A DNA stretch of 64,000 bases, from contig DASVTZ010000105.1 in NCBI GenBank assembly GCA_036387335.1, forward strand, positions 1 through 64,000, written 5' to 3'. This DNA is from Longimicrobium sp. Its GTDB lineage: Bacteria; Gemmatimonadota; Gemmatimonadetes; Longimicrobiales; Longimicrobiaceae. The notes under the pieces were generated by a model, which worked only from the letters and a program-made list of their open reading frames with translations, did no database searches and was not told the origin of the DNA. This document shows, in pieces, positions 9,101-17,121 of this stretch (positions within the stretch are counted from its first letter, which is position 1; every line of letters begins with the position of its first letter). The position numbers and the translations under genes are program-made.

Positions 9101-9643
9101 ATGCGAGCAGTCTCACTCGAATCGCTGCACACCCTGCGCGACCGGATCGCGTCGCTCCAGGTGACGCGATGCCGCATGTTCCACGAGCGCGTCCGCATCG
9201 AAAACGGAGCCGTTCTGCGGGTGTCGCGCGGCGAGCCGGAGCCGGCCCTGGTGCGCATCGGTCTGTGCAGCCCCGAGGTGCGGGCGCGCAACCTGGCCTG
9301 CGGGCACACCATGGCGCGCTACGTCCTGCTCGATGCCGTGCAGGCGCTCCATGCGGCGGGCATGCTGCCGGAAGATGTACGGGCCCGTCTGCAGCGGGAG
9401 GTGGAGAGCGTCTCCGATGGCATACACCTGCTCGATCACCAGAAAGGACACGCCGAGCGGCATCTCGCCCTCTCAACCGAGGCGAAGCAGGAGCCGTCTC
9501 AAGGAGCCGCGGAGGTCAGGCGCCTGGAAGAGCAGCACGACGCATACGCCGAGCAGATCCGCGCCCTGCGGCGCACGGTGTTGGCGCACCTGGAGGCTGC
9601 TCTCGATGGCGGTCGTGTCCCTGAGCTCACGGCTACCCGGTGA
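9101..9643 (+). CDS. hypothetical protein with C-terminal coiled coil
   Basis: I do not recognise the family. The ATG at 9101 gives 180 residues. A TTG at 9065 would add 12 residues. The first half contains Cys residues ('VTRCRMFHER', 'GLCSPEVRARNLACGH') and the second half is highly charged and helical ('EVRRLEEQHDAYAEQIRALR'), probably a coiled coil. Its stop overlaps the GTG start of the next gene (GGTGA), which indicates translational coupling to the DUF71 protein. Confidence 0.6.
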   Translation: MRAVSLESLHTLRDRIASLQVTRCRMFHERVRIENGAVLRVSRGEPEPALVRIGLCSPEVRARNLACGHTMARYVLLDAVQALHAAGMLPEDVRARLQREVESVSDGIHLLDHQKGHAERHLALSTEAKQEPSQGAAEVRRLEEQHDAYAEQIRALRRTVLAHLEAALDGGRVPELTATR

Positions 9644-10338
9644 CTGCAAGGGAGCCGGTCGTCCTCAGCTGGAGCGGCGGGAAGGACAGCGCGCTCGCCC
9701 TGGCCCGGCTGCGTGCCGATCCGCGCATCGAGGTGGCCGGGCTGCTCACGACCGTGACGGCGGAGTACGACCGGGTGAGCATCCACGGGGTGCGCCGCAC
9801 GCTCCTCCACGCGCAGGCCGATGCGCTGGGGCTGCCGCTCCAGGAGGTCACCCTCGCGCCCCAGAGCACCAACGAGGCGTACGATGCCGCACTCGCCAGC
9901 GCGTTCGGGGAGCTGCGCGATCGCATGCCCGACGTGAAGCAGCTGGCGTTCGGAGACATCTTCCTGGAGGACGTGCGGCGGTATCGAGAGGAGCGAGTGG
10001 AGGCCCTCGGCTTCGGCGCAACCTTCCCGCTCTGGGGCGAGCCGACGAGCGATCTGGCGCGGGAGGTGTTCGCGAGCGGCATCGTGGCGCGGCTGGTCTG
10101 CGTGGACACGCAGGTGCTGTCCGCGACGTTCGCGGGGCGCCCGTACGATGCGGTGCTCCTCGCGGAGCTCCCCGCCGATGTGGACCCGTGTGGCGAAAGG
10201 GGCGAGTTCCACACCTTTGTGTCCGCGGGGCCGGGGTTCCGGCGGCCGGTGCCCTACACGGTGGGCGAGGTGGTGCTGCGCGACGGGCGGTTCGCGTTCT
10301 GCGACCTCGTGCCCAGCAGCCGCAATCAGGGTCCCTGA
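9640..10338 (+). CDS. DUF71/DPH6-like ATP-pyrophosphatase
   Basis: This 232-residue protein belongs to the PP-loop ATP-binding family of diphthine-ammonia ligase (ATP_bind_4, DUF71). The ATP loop is 'LSWSGGKDSALAL' at the N-terminus. 'TTVTAEYDRVSIHGV' and 'FGDIFLEDVRRYREE' are family features. Such enzymes adenylate a carbonyl group before amidation. Bacteria lack diphthamide, so the substrate is not known. The GTG start at 9640 overlaps the previous stop by one base, and its own TGA overlaps the next ATG. Confidence 0.88.
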   Translation: MTAREPVVLSWSGGKDSALALARLRADPRIEVAGLLTTVTAEYDRVSIHGVRRTLLHAQADALGLPLQEVTLAPQSTNEAYDAALASAFGELRDRMPDVKQLAFGDIFLEDVRRYREERVEALGFGATFPLWGEPTSDLAREVFASGIVARLVCVDTQVLSATFAGRPYDAVLLAELPADVDPCGERGEFHTFVSAGPGFRRPVPYTVGEVVLRDGRFAFCDLVPSSRNQGP

Positions 10339-10871
10339 TGATCGCGATTGGGAGCTCGTCGTTGCCCCGTAAGACCGCGCTCTGGCTCGTTCCCCTCCTC
10401 CTGCTGGTGCACAACCTGGAGGAGGCTCTGCTCATGCCGCGCTTCCTCCCGCTCGATCCGGCCCGCTTCCCCGCCGCGCTGCGGCCGCTGGTGCCCGAGG
10501 TCAGATACGCGCAGTTCCTCCCCGCCCTGGTGATCTTTACGCTGCTCCCCTTCATCGTCGCGGCGCTGGGGAAGCTGGAGGCTCGCGGCGCCCGAAGCGT
10601 CTTCATCCTGCTGGTGGTGCAGGCGGTGATGCTGGTGAACGTCGCGTCGCATATCGGTTCCGCATTCCTGCTGGGCGGCTACTCCCCCGGCCTCGTAACC
10701 GCGCTCCTGCTCAACCTCCCCTTCTCCATCTACCTGCTCCGCCGGGCGGCCCGGGAGGAGTGGATCAGCCGCCGCGCGCTGCTGAGCCTGCCCCTGGCGG
10801 CGGTGCTGGTCCACGGACCGCTCCTGATCGGGCTCTTCGTGCTGAGTGGCTGGCTCGCGAACGCGGGGTGA
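10338..10871 (+). CDS. HXXEE domain membrane protein
   Basis: This 177-residue membrane protein has four to five hydrophobic segments and the defining motif 'VHNLEEALLMPRF' (H-x-x-E-E) in the first. The buried His/Glu cluster suggests a metal-binding or intramembrane catalytic site; the family's function is not established. Its ATG overlaps the preceding TGA (TGATG), so it is translationally coupled to the DUF71 gene. Confidence 0.82.
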   Translation: MIAIGSSSLPRKTALWLVPLLLLVHNLEEALLMPRFLPLDPARFPAALRPLVPEVRYAQFLPALVIFTLLPFIVAALGKLEARGARSVFILLVVQAVMLVNVASHIGSAFLLGGYSPGLVTALLLNLPFSIYLLRRAAREEWISRRALLSLPLAAVLVHGPLLIGLFVLSGWLANAG

Positions 10872-10984
10872 CGGCGGTGCTCGAGTACGCCACTCTTGCG
10901 CTTCGTGCCCCCTGCGGCTGAGGTTGGAGGCGTTCGGCGATCGCGGAGCTGGTCGAGTTCCCGGAGAATAGGAATAGCGTGCAT

Positions 10985-11521
10985 ATGAGCTTCGCGTACG
11001 CCTCGCCCGCGCTGTTCTGGCTTCCAATCATCATCCTCGGATTTCCGCTGATCCTATGGATCGGTTTCGCGAGCACTCTGGCCAGGAGGGACGCCGTGGA
11101 CCGGCCGAATCGAATCCCGCAGTGGTACGGATACTCCGTCTGCCTGGTGTGCGTCGTCACGCTGCTGTTCGCCAGCATCGCGGTGGTGAACAGCTTCTTC
11201 ACGCTCGCGAACCCGGTCCAGGGCGAGAACGACTTCGGGCCGTCGCTCTCGTCGTTCGAGGCGTATCGGGCCACCTACCACCAGTCTCCCTTCCTGGACG
11301 AGTCCGAGCGGGAGTCGCTGCGAAAGGCGCCGCCGGGCGAGGCCGAGCTGCGCCGGCGCTTCGAGGCGCTCAGGCTCGATCGCACCGAGCGGAACCGCTA
11401 CCAGGCGCAGCGCTCCCTGGTGACCAGCGGGCTGCTGAGCCTGATCGCGGCCGGGCTCTTTCTGCTGCACTGGCGATGGCTGCGGCGGCTGGATGACGGG
11501 TTCGCCCCGCCTCCGGCTTGA
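10985..11521 (+). CDS. hypothetical membrane protein
   Basis: The family is not recognised. The 178-residue protein has two N-terminal membrane segments ('ALFWLPIIILGFPLILWIGF' and 'CLVCVVTLLFASIAVVNSFF'), a charged loop of about 70 residues, and a C-terminal membrane segment ('SGLLSLIAAGLFLLHW'). A GTG six bases upstream (10979) is an alternative start. GGAG at 10962-10965 and AGG at 10970-10972 are possible ribosome sites. The gene lies in a run of small unknown genes on the + strand. Confidence 0.6.
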   Translation: MSFAYASPALFWLPIIILGFPLILWIGFASTLARRDAVDRPNRIPQWYGYSVCLVCVVTLLFASIAVVNSFFTLANPVQGENDFGPSLSSFEAYRATYHQSPFLDESERESLRKAPPGEAELRRRFEALRLDRTERNRYQAQRSLVTSGLLSLIAAGLFLLHWRWLRRLDDGFAPPPA

Positions 11522-11549
11522 ACGCCTGACGAGCGCGTCGAGTCCGCCC

Positions 11550-12449
11550 ATGCGCACCGTCGTCGCCGCGATCGTGGCCATGGTGTGGATGGCGCCCGCC
11601 GCGGCGCAGACCCCCGCGGCGTCGCAGAACCCGTCGCCGATGGTGGAGGAGACGCGCGCGCACGAACGCCTCGTCCAGCGGGAGATCGCGGGCACCAGGC
11701 GCTCGTTCACGGGTCCGGGCGGGAGGCCCGTGGAGCTCCTGGTGCCGGACGGCGCGCGGAGGCGCGAGGCCATCGACGTCGTCATCCACTTTCACGGCGC
11801 GGCGTGGCTTCCGCAGCAGGCCGCGGACGGACGCGCGGTGGTGGCGGTCGTGAACCTGGGCGCGGGGTCGGGGATCTACCACCGCACCTACGCCGAGCCG
11901 GCCGCCTTCGACTCGCTCCTCGCCGGCATCGCCGCGGAGGTGTCGGCGGTCGGCGGAAGGACGGTGCGGCTGCGGCGCGTGACGCTGTCGGGGTTCTCCG
12001 CCGGGCACGGGGCCGTGCGCGCCATCCTGCGCGAGCCCCGCCACTTCGCGCGGGTGGACGCGGTGCTCCTGCTCGATGGCATGCACACGTCGTACGTCCC
12101 CGAGGGCACGCCGCTGGCCGCGGGAGGCACGCTGGACACCACCAACCTCGCGGCGTTCGCGGCATTCGCGCGCGCGGCCATGCGCGGCGAGAAGCGGTTC
12201 CTCGTCACGCACTCCGAGATCTTTCCCGGCACCTACGCCAGCACCACCGAGACGGCCGACTGGCTGCTGCGCGAGCTGGGCCTGCGCCGCACGCGCCGCC
12301 TGCGCTGGGGCCCTCGCGGGATGCAGCAGCTCAGCGAGGCGCGCGCCGGCCGCTTCCAGGTCATCGGCTACGCGGGCAACGCGGCGCCGGACCACGTCGA
12401 CCACTTCCACGCGATGCCGGAGCTCCTCGCGCGCGTGCTCGGGCGATGA
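11550..12449 (+). CDS. secreted alpha/beta-hydrolase-like protein
   Basis: This 299-residue exported protein has a signal peptide 'MRTVVAAIVAMVWMAPAAAQ'. The hydrolase fold is suggested by 'VVIHFHGAAW' (oxyanion strand), the nucleophile elbow 'LSGFSAGHGAV' (G-x-S-x-G) and a C-terminal His in 'PDHVDHFHAMPE'. The substrate is unknown. The start at 11550 was chosen for the signal peptide; the frame is open further upstream, overlapping the previous gene. Its TGA overlaps the ATG of the next gene. Confidence 0.75.
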   Translation: MRTVVAAIVAMVWMAPAAAQTPAASQNPSPMVEETRAHERLVQREIAGTRRSFTGPGGRPVELLVPDGARRREAIDVVIHFHGAAWLPQQAADGRAVVAVVNLGAGSGIYHRTYAEPAAFDSLLAGIAAEVSAVGGRTVRLRRVTLSGFSAGHGAVRAILREPRHFARVDAVLLLDGMHTSYVPEGTPLAAGGTLDTTNLAAFAAFARAAMRGEKRFLVTHSEIFPGTYASTTETADWLLRELGLRRTRRLRWGPRGMQQLSEARAGRFQVIGYAGNAAPDHVDHFHAMPELLARVLGR

Positions 12450-13171
12450 CCGGCGCCACGCCGCCCCGCATCCGCCGCCTCACGCTGCTCGTGTTCGTGG
12501 GCTACGCCGCGAGCGTTCTGCTCTGGCTGGCCGACCTTTCGGCGGGATTGTATCGGCCCCTGGTGACGTGGTGGGCGCTCTGCGGCTTCCTCGGCATCCT
12601 GATCACCGGCTTCCTGATCTTCCTGTGGGTGCTCCGGTCCCCGGGATCGTGGCGCCGGTGGGGGGCCGCGGCGTCCGCGCTGGTGCTGGGGGTACTGATC
12701 CTCGAGTTCGTTCCGCCGCCGCTGATCCGCCTGAACGACTCGCGCTTTCTGCGGAGGCGGGACGTCAACGAGTTCGCCACGCAGGTGCACGAGTACGGAA
12801 GGATCCGCAAGATGTGGGAGTGGTCGGAGGGTTACACCCATTCCCTCAACGGAACGGTCGTGAGAAGGACGCGCGCCGGGCTCGATTCCATCGGGACCAG
12901 GTGGGGGAGCAGTCGGGCACTGCTCGCGGACGTGCTCGCGCGCGACAGCATCGACCCCGCCGTCTACGAGGACTTCCGGCGCAAGCTGCGGCGCTTCCAC
13001 CTGGAGACGATCTCCATAGAAGGGGATTACGTGCTCTTCGCCCGCACACGCGACTGGGGCCTGGTGCACGCCAGGAAAGGCGCACCGCCGCTCCGGAATG
13101 GGATGGAGGTTCCTGGAACGAATGCCGTGGTGGAACGCGCGGAGGGCCAGTGGTATTACTACTCCTGGTGA
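12446..13171 (+). CDS. hypothetical membrane protein
   Basis: The family is not recognised. This 241-residue protein has three N-terminal membrane segments within about 100 residues, followed by a soluble C-terminal region starting near 'DSRFLRRRDVNEFATQVHEY' and ending in 'EGQWYYYSW'. The start ATG overlaps the preceding stop (ATGA), so it is coupled to the hydrolase gene. Confidence 0.62.
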   Translation: MTGATPPRIRRLTLLVFVGYAASVLLWLADLSAGLYRPLVTWWALCGFLGILITGFLIFLWVLRSPGSWRRWGAAASALVLGVLILEFVPPPLIRLNDSRFLRRRDVNEFATQVHEYGRIRKMWEWSEGYTHSLNGTVVRRTRAGLDSIGTRWGSSRALLADVLARDSIDPAVYEDFRRKLRRFHLETISIEGDYVLFARTRDWGLVHARKGAPPLRNGMEVPGTNAVVERAEGQWYYYSW

Positions 13172-13208
13172 TCGCGTACCGTCCAACTCCAGTGGACTGA
13201 GGCACGGA

Positions 13209-13742
13209 ATGCAGCTTCTCGTACTCGTCGGCCTCACGCTGATCCTCTGCGCGATCGCATGGCGCTACCTTCGCCCGGCGCCGGGCCGCGTTGAGGGGTC
13301 CACGGCCGCGCCCTCCACCCTCGCCGAGTACCGCAATCACCTGAACGGAGCGACGGGAGCGGAGCCGGACGCGCAATGGACCGACTGCCCTTGCTGCGGA
13401 TGTCCCACCATCGACGCCGCCTCGCCGGTTGCCGATTGCGCGGTGTGCGACTGGCTGCACGACCCATCCGCCACGCCCCAGGCGATCGAGCGCGCCCGGG
13501 AGAACTTCGCGCAGCACGGAACGGTGGACCCGCAGCAGTACACCGAGGAATGGTTCGGCCCTCCCCCCGGCGCGCGCGAGATCGCCGCGCGCCGCGCCGT
13601 CGTCGCGGCCTCGGATGCCGCTCGGGCCGGGACGATGGAGCTGCCCGACGCGTGGAGAACGATCCTCGAACATCTCCACATGATGCACGGGGAGGCCGGA
13701 AAGCGCATCGACGCACTCGAGCGCAGGTTCGCCGAGGAGTGA
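13209..13742 (+). CDS. CPCC-type cysteine-rich protein with membrane anchor
   Basis: This 177-residue protein has an N-terminal membrane anchor ('MQLLVLVGLTLILCAIAW') and a central CPCC motif ('TDCPCCGCPTID...CAVCDWLHD') typical of the Cys_rich_CPCC domain, a presumed zinc-binding module of unknown function. The rest is charged and helical ('HMMHGEAGKRIDALERRF'). Most family members are soluble, so the anchor is unusual. The start at 13209 is supported by the anchor. Confidence 0.72.
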   Translation: MQLLVLVGLTLILCAIAWRYLRPAPGRVEGSTAAPSTLAEYRNHLNGATGAEPDAQWTDCPCCGCPTIDAASPVADCAVCDWLHDPSATPQAIERARENFAQHGTVDPQQYTEEWFGPPPGAREIAARRAVVAASDAARAGTMELPDAWRTILEHLHMMHGEAGKRIDALERRFAEE

Positions 13743-13774
13743 GAGCGGCCGAAACCCCATCCACGTACATCCCG

Positions 13775-14395
13775 ATGCCCGCACGCTGGCTCCTCCCCCT
13801 CCTCGCCGCCTCCGCCTGCCTGGCGCCCGCCACGCCCGCGCCGGCTCTCGCGCAGTCGAAATGCCGCACCGCGGCCTCGCTTCCGGCGGCGGTGCGGCCG
13901 TTCGTCAGGCGGGGGACGTGCGCCATCGAGCTCGAGAGCAAGGATCTCGACCTCGATGGGCGCGGCGACTACCTCCTCGTGCTGGAGCGGCTCCAGGCGG
14001 GGCCGGACCCGGACTTCGGGCGCCGCCGCTCGCTCGTGGTGCTGACGGCCTCGCCCGCCGGGAGGCTCAGGGAGGCGGCGCGCAGCGAGAACGCGGTCAT
14101 GTGCTCGCGGTGCGGCGGCGTGTGGGGCGACCCCTTCGAAGGCGTGACCGCGGAGCCGGGGCGGTTCACGGTGGAGCACTACGGCGGCTCGGCGTGGCGG
14201 TGGCGGGTGGACTTCACCTTTGCGTACTCGCGCCGCGACCGCGCCTGGCAGCTCGTGCGCGTGCACCAGCTCAACTACCACACCAGCGACCCGGAAGCGA
14301 CGACGAAGCGGCGCGAGCTGCGTCCTCCGCGCGACTACGGCAAGATCGACCTGCGCTCCTTCGATCCCGACAGCCTGCTGAAGCGGGAGTGGTGA
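13775..14395 (+). CDS. secreted hypothetical protein with DxDxDG loop
   Basis: This 206-residue protein has a signal peptide ('LLPLLAASACLAPATPAPALA'). The mature part starts with a calcium-loop-like 'SKDLDLDGRGDYLLVLE' (DxDxDG followed by a hydrophobic strand), as in FG-GAP/VCBS-like secreted proteins. A CxxC ('MCSRCGG') lies in the middle. No function can be assigned. It is followed by a lipoprotein gene. Confidence 0.62.
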   Translation: MPARWLLPLLAASACLAPATPAPALAQSKCRTAASLPAAVRPFVRRGTCAIELESKDLDLDGRGDYLLVLERLQAGPDPDFGRRRSLVVLTASPAGRLREAARSENAVMCSRCGGVWGDPFEGVTAEPGRFTVEHYGGSAWRWRVDFTFAYSRRDRAWQLVRVHQLNYHTSDPEATTKRRELRPPRDYGKIDLRSFDPDSLLKREW

Positions 14396-14449
14396 GGAGT
14401 GTTCCGATCGATCCGCACACGCCGACGACAACTTTCCGGGGGGAGACCC

Positions 14450-15028
14450 GTGCGCTCCATCTTCCGTGCCGCCTGCCTGGCGCTCGCACTGCCGATCGCT
14501 TCCTGCGGATACGAGGGCTCCAAGCCCGGGCCCTCCTCGAAACCCCAGCTGAACCTTCCGCGCGACCTCGTCGGCTGCTACGCGCTGTTCGACCGCCGGG
14601 GGCGACCCGCGTCGGACAGCCTTTACTTCGCGCCGTCGCACGTGCGGCTCGACTCCGCTGCGCTCGGGAAGGTGGAGCGGGGGAACCCCACCGGCCTCCG
14701 ATGGGCGCTCACCAAACTCGACGCGAACCTCCGGCCGCTTCATGGCGAGCACGATGTGCCGCCGTCGCTCTACTGGTCGGCGGAGTCGAACCCGGTGAGG
14801 GTGCGGATGATGTTCCACACCGGGTTCAGCGGCTCCGAGCTGATCTTCGATGCTCCGCGTACGCGCGACACGCTCCGCGGCCGAGCGTTGGAGTATTGGG
14901 ATTTTGGCCCGCCGTTCACGACGAAGGCAGGCCGCGTCACCGCTGTCCGCGTACCATGCTCCGATTCCACCTCCGACGAAGCATCGCCCCTGGCACTCGC
15001 CCGCGCTCGCGTGAGCCTCGGCCGCTGA
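14450..15028 (+). CDS. hypothetical lipoprotein
   Basis: I chose the GTG at 14450, preceded by a GGGGGA ribosome site (14439-14444). It gives a clear lipoprotein signal (MRSIFRAACLALALPIASC, lipobox IASC) in a 192-residue protein. A GTG at 14399 would add 17 arginine-rich residues. The mature protein contains 'LPRDLVGCYALFDRRGRP' and 'PVRVRMMFHTGFSGSEL'. This resembles small Gemmatimonadota lipoproteins that describe a 'value or property' fold, but I have no family name. Confidence 0.6.
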   Translation: MRSIFRAACLALALPIASCGYEGSKPGPSSKPQLNLPRDLVGCYALFDRRGRPASDSLYFAPSHVRLDSAALGKVERGNPTGLRWALTKLDANLRPLHGEHDVPPSLYWSAESNPVRVRMMFHTGFSGSELIFDAPRTRDTLRGRALEYWDFGPPFTTKAGRVTAVRVPCSDSTSDEASPLALARARVSLGR

Positions 15029-15031
15029 GTC

Positions 15032-15064
15032 TTTCTTTGCGCCTTCGCGCCTTTGCGTGAGACC
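15032..15064 (+). repeat. R1 repeat, solitary right half
   Basis: TTCTTTGCGCC...CTTTGCGTGAGACC matches the right arm of the outer R1 module (the TTTGCG variant). No left arm is present. It begins 4 bp after a stop codon and runs into the leader of the next gene. Confidence 0.75.
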
Positions 15065-15088
15065 ATCTCCTCCCCGCCGGATCACCTG

Positions 15089-15610
15089 ATGCCTCTCTTC
15101 CGGTACTTGTGGTTTTTTTGCGCAGCCGTGATGCTGGCGAACGTCCTGCTGTGGCGGCGGCGTTTGCGCAGGCTCGTGGACGCCGGAACGATGACGAAGC
15201 GGGAGCTGGATGGCTTCCTCAAGGGCGCGGCGCTCCTGCTGGTCGGCGCGCCCGTTCTGCTGGGCGTTATCGGGCTGGTGGCGGGATGGTCCGACCCGTT
15301 CTGCGCCGGCGCGTTTTCCTTTGATGGCCCCGCACGTGCCGCCAACTCCCTGGTGACCCTCGGAACCTGGGCGGCCGGCCTCTGGTGGGTGTGGATGGGG
15401 AACGGCGCGGACGTGCTTGGGCGCGTCGCTCCGGCTCTGAGCAGCCGTCCGAGGTACGACCGGCGCTACTCGCCGCGCCTCGTGAAGCTGGCGACGACCG
15501 GCCTGGTACTGTTATGCGGCATCGGCTTCGCGATGGGGTATCGGGACGTGCCCAGGACTGCTGACGGATGCCTGCTGATTGAGCAGCCTCGCCCACCCAG
15601 CGGACCGTAG
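15089..15610 (+). CDS. hypothetical membrane protein
   Basis: The family is not recognised. This 173-residue protein has four hydrophobic segments: 'YLWFFCAAVMLANVLLW', 'GAALLLVGAPVLLGVIGLVA', a Trp-rich segment 'TWAAGLWWVWMGN', and 'TTGLVLLCGIGFAMGY'. The ATG at 15089 was chosen over one at 15053, which lies in an R1 repeat half. Confidence 0.6.
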   Translation: MPLFRYLWFFCAAVMLANVLLWRRRLRRLVDAGTMTKRELDGFLKGAALLLVGAPVLLGVIGLVAGWSDPFCAGAFSFDGPARAANSLVTLGTWAAGLWWVWMGNGADVLGRVAPALSSRPRYDRRYSPRLVKLATTGLVLLCGIGFAMGYRDVPRTADGCLLIEQPRPPSGP

Positions 15611-15754
15611 ACGCACCCGCGCTTCCGGCCCAACGAGGGACGGCCGCGCCTCGTGCGAGTGGCGGCGATGCCTTATACTTCGCGGCGCTGGCTCCCCTAG
15701 CTTCACGCTCGCCGCGGCTCCGAGTAGTCCCTCCCCCACAGGTTGCTGGTGCTG

Positions 15755-16204
15755 ATGAATCGCCTCTCGCCCGTGCGCCCGGTATCGGCGGTTTGCCTGG
15801 CCGTGCTCCTGGGTGCATGTCACCTGTCGCCACCGCGATCCACCCCCTCGCGCGCCGGAAAGCCACAGCCGGACGTGCTCGCCGCGTCCTCTCGTCCGCG
15901 CTCGGCGCGCGACGTACTTACCGAAGCGGAGATCAGGGCCGCGAACGCCAGCGACGCCTTCGACCTCGTCCAGCGGCTGCGTCCGGCCTGGCTGCGGCAA
16001 AAGGGCGATGCATCGCAGATGGATGCGGACGGGTCGCGCGAGATCCGGGTGTGGGTGAACGGGCGCGATGCAGGGGGGCTCGGCGCGCTGCGGGATTACG
16101 ACTCCAACCAGATCGTATCCATGCGCTGGGTCGACTCCATCAGCGCGCGCGCCACGTATGGCCGGGGGTACGGCCGCGGCGTCATCACCATCGAGACGCG
16201 ATGA
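15755..16204 (+). CDS. free-standing TonB-plug-like lipoprotein
   Basis: This 149-residue lipoprotein (signal 'AVCLAVLLGACHLS', lipobox LGAC) has a mature domain 'DVLTEAEIRAANASDAFDLV ... RPAWLR ... IRVWVNGRDAGG ... DSISARATYGRGYG ... GVITIETR'. This resembles the plug of TonB-dependent receptors without a barrel. Many Gemmatimonadota encode such stand-alone lipoproteins; their role is not established. A TTG at 15743 would add four residues. It is transcribed on its own, 144 bp after the previous gene. Confidence 0.72.
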   Translation: MNRLSPVRPVSAVCLAVLLGACHLSPPRSTPSRAGKPQPDVLAASSRPRSARDVLTEAEIRAANASDAFDLVQRLRPAWLRQKGDASQMDADGSREIRVWVNGRDAGGLGALRDYDSNQIVSMRWVDSISARATYGRGYGRGVITIETR

Positions 16205-16241
16205 AGCCGTTCCCCACCCCGCGCTCAGCGCCGGCACCGCG

Positions 16242-16655
16242 ATGAACCTGAACCAGGTCACCCTTCCCGCGCTCGACGTGGCGACATCGGCGGCGTTCTA
16301 CCGGTCGATGGGCTTCCGGCAGATCGTGGCGACGCCCGCCTACGCGCGCTTCGAGTGCAGCGACGGCGGGGCCACCTTTTCGGTTCACGCGGTGAAAGCC
16401 GTGCCCGCGGACACCGGCGTCGTCGTCTACTTCGAGCACGAGGAGCTGGACGCCCTGGTGAACGAGCTGAAGGCCAAAGGTATCGAGTTCACGCAGGACC
16501 CCACGGACCAGCGCTGGCTCTGGCGCGAGGCGCGGCTCCTCGACCCCGCCGGCAACGTGATCTGCCTCTACTGGGCCGGCGGAAACCGCCGCAACCCGCC
16601 CTGGCGCATCGGCGATCCCACCTTCCGGCCCGCCCGGCGGGGCGCGGCGCGGTAG
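16242..16655 (+). CDS. VOC family (glyoxalase/dioxygenase fold) protein
   Basis: This 137-residue protein has the paired beta-alpha-beta-beta-beta units of the vicinal oxygen chelate fold: 'NQVTLPALDVATSAAFYRSM' at the start and 'REARLLDPAGNVICLYWAG' at the end, with the usual D-P-x-G-N turn and a Glu on a strand ('YFEHEEL'). Members include metal-dependent lyases, dioxygenases and drug-binding resistance proteins. The ligand here is unknown. It precedes the MqsA-like gene by about 20 bp. Confidence 0.85.
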   Translation: MNLNQVTLPALDVATSAAFYRSMGFRQIVATPAYARFECSDGGATFSVHAVKAVPADTGVVVYFEHEELDALVNELKAKGIEFTQDPTDQRWLWREARLLDPAGNVICLYWAGGNRRNPPWRIGDPTFRPARRGAAR

Positions 16656-16675
16656 GGTCTTCAGTGGAATCGCGA

Positions 16676-17095
16676 ATGGAGTGCCCGGTGTGCGGGGGCG
16701 AAGCGCGTCTGGTGAGTGAGCCCAGGAGGGTGGCCGGCGCGCCGCTCGGCACGGTCGCACAGGATGATTTCTATCGTTGCGAGCAGTGCGGAGAGACGTT
16801 CTACACGCCGGGGATGATGGACGCGAGCCTCCGCGCGGAGGCAGACGCCCTCCGCAACGCGAACCAGTTCCTGTCTCCGGCGGAGGTGAAGGAGATCCGG
16901 GGGCGGCTCGGCCTTACGCAGCCCGAGTTCGAGCGCCTCCTCGGGGTCGGGAAGAACACGGTCGTCCGGTGGGAGCGCGGCACGGTTGCGCAGGGCGCCG
17001 CCGCGGATTCGCTCCTGCGCCTCGTCGCGCGCAGCGTGGATAATGCTCGCTATCTAGCGGAGCTGCACGGGGTTGAGCTGGCGGGTTCCTATTGA
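16676..17095 (+). CDS. MqsA/YgiT-type zinc-finger HTH antitoxin, orphan
   Basis: This 139-residue protein has an N-terminal zinc finger with two CxxC pairs ('MECPVCGGEA' and 'YRCEQCGETF') and a C-terminal XRE helix-turn-helix ('LGLTQPEFERLLGVGKNTVV'), the layout of MqsA (HigA2-like) antitoxins that bind DNA and neutralise MqsR-type RNases. No MqsR or RelE gene precedes it; the upstream gene is a VOC protein. It may be an orphan antitoxin or a plain regulator. A GTG at 16664 is an alternative start. Confidence 0.82.
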   Translation: MECPVCGGEARLVSEPRRVAGAPLGTVAQDDFYRCEQCGETFYTPGMMDASLRAEADALRNANQFLSPAEVKEIRGRLGLTQPEFERLLGVGKNTVVRWERGTVAQGAAADSLLRLVARSVDNARYLAELHGVELAGSY

Positions 17096-17121
17096 GCGCA
17101 CCCGGTATGTGACTGCTCCGC

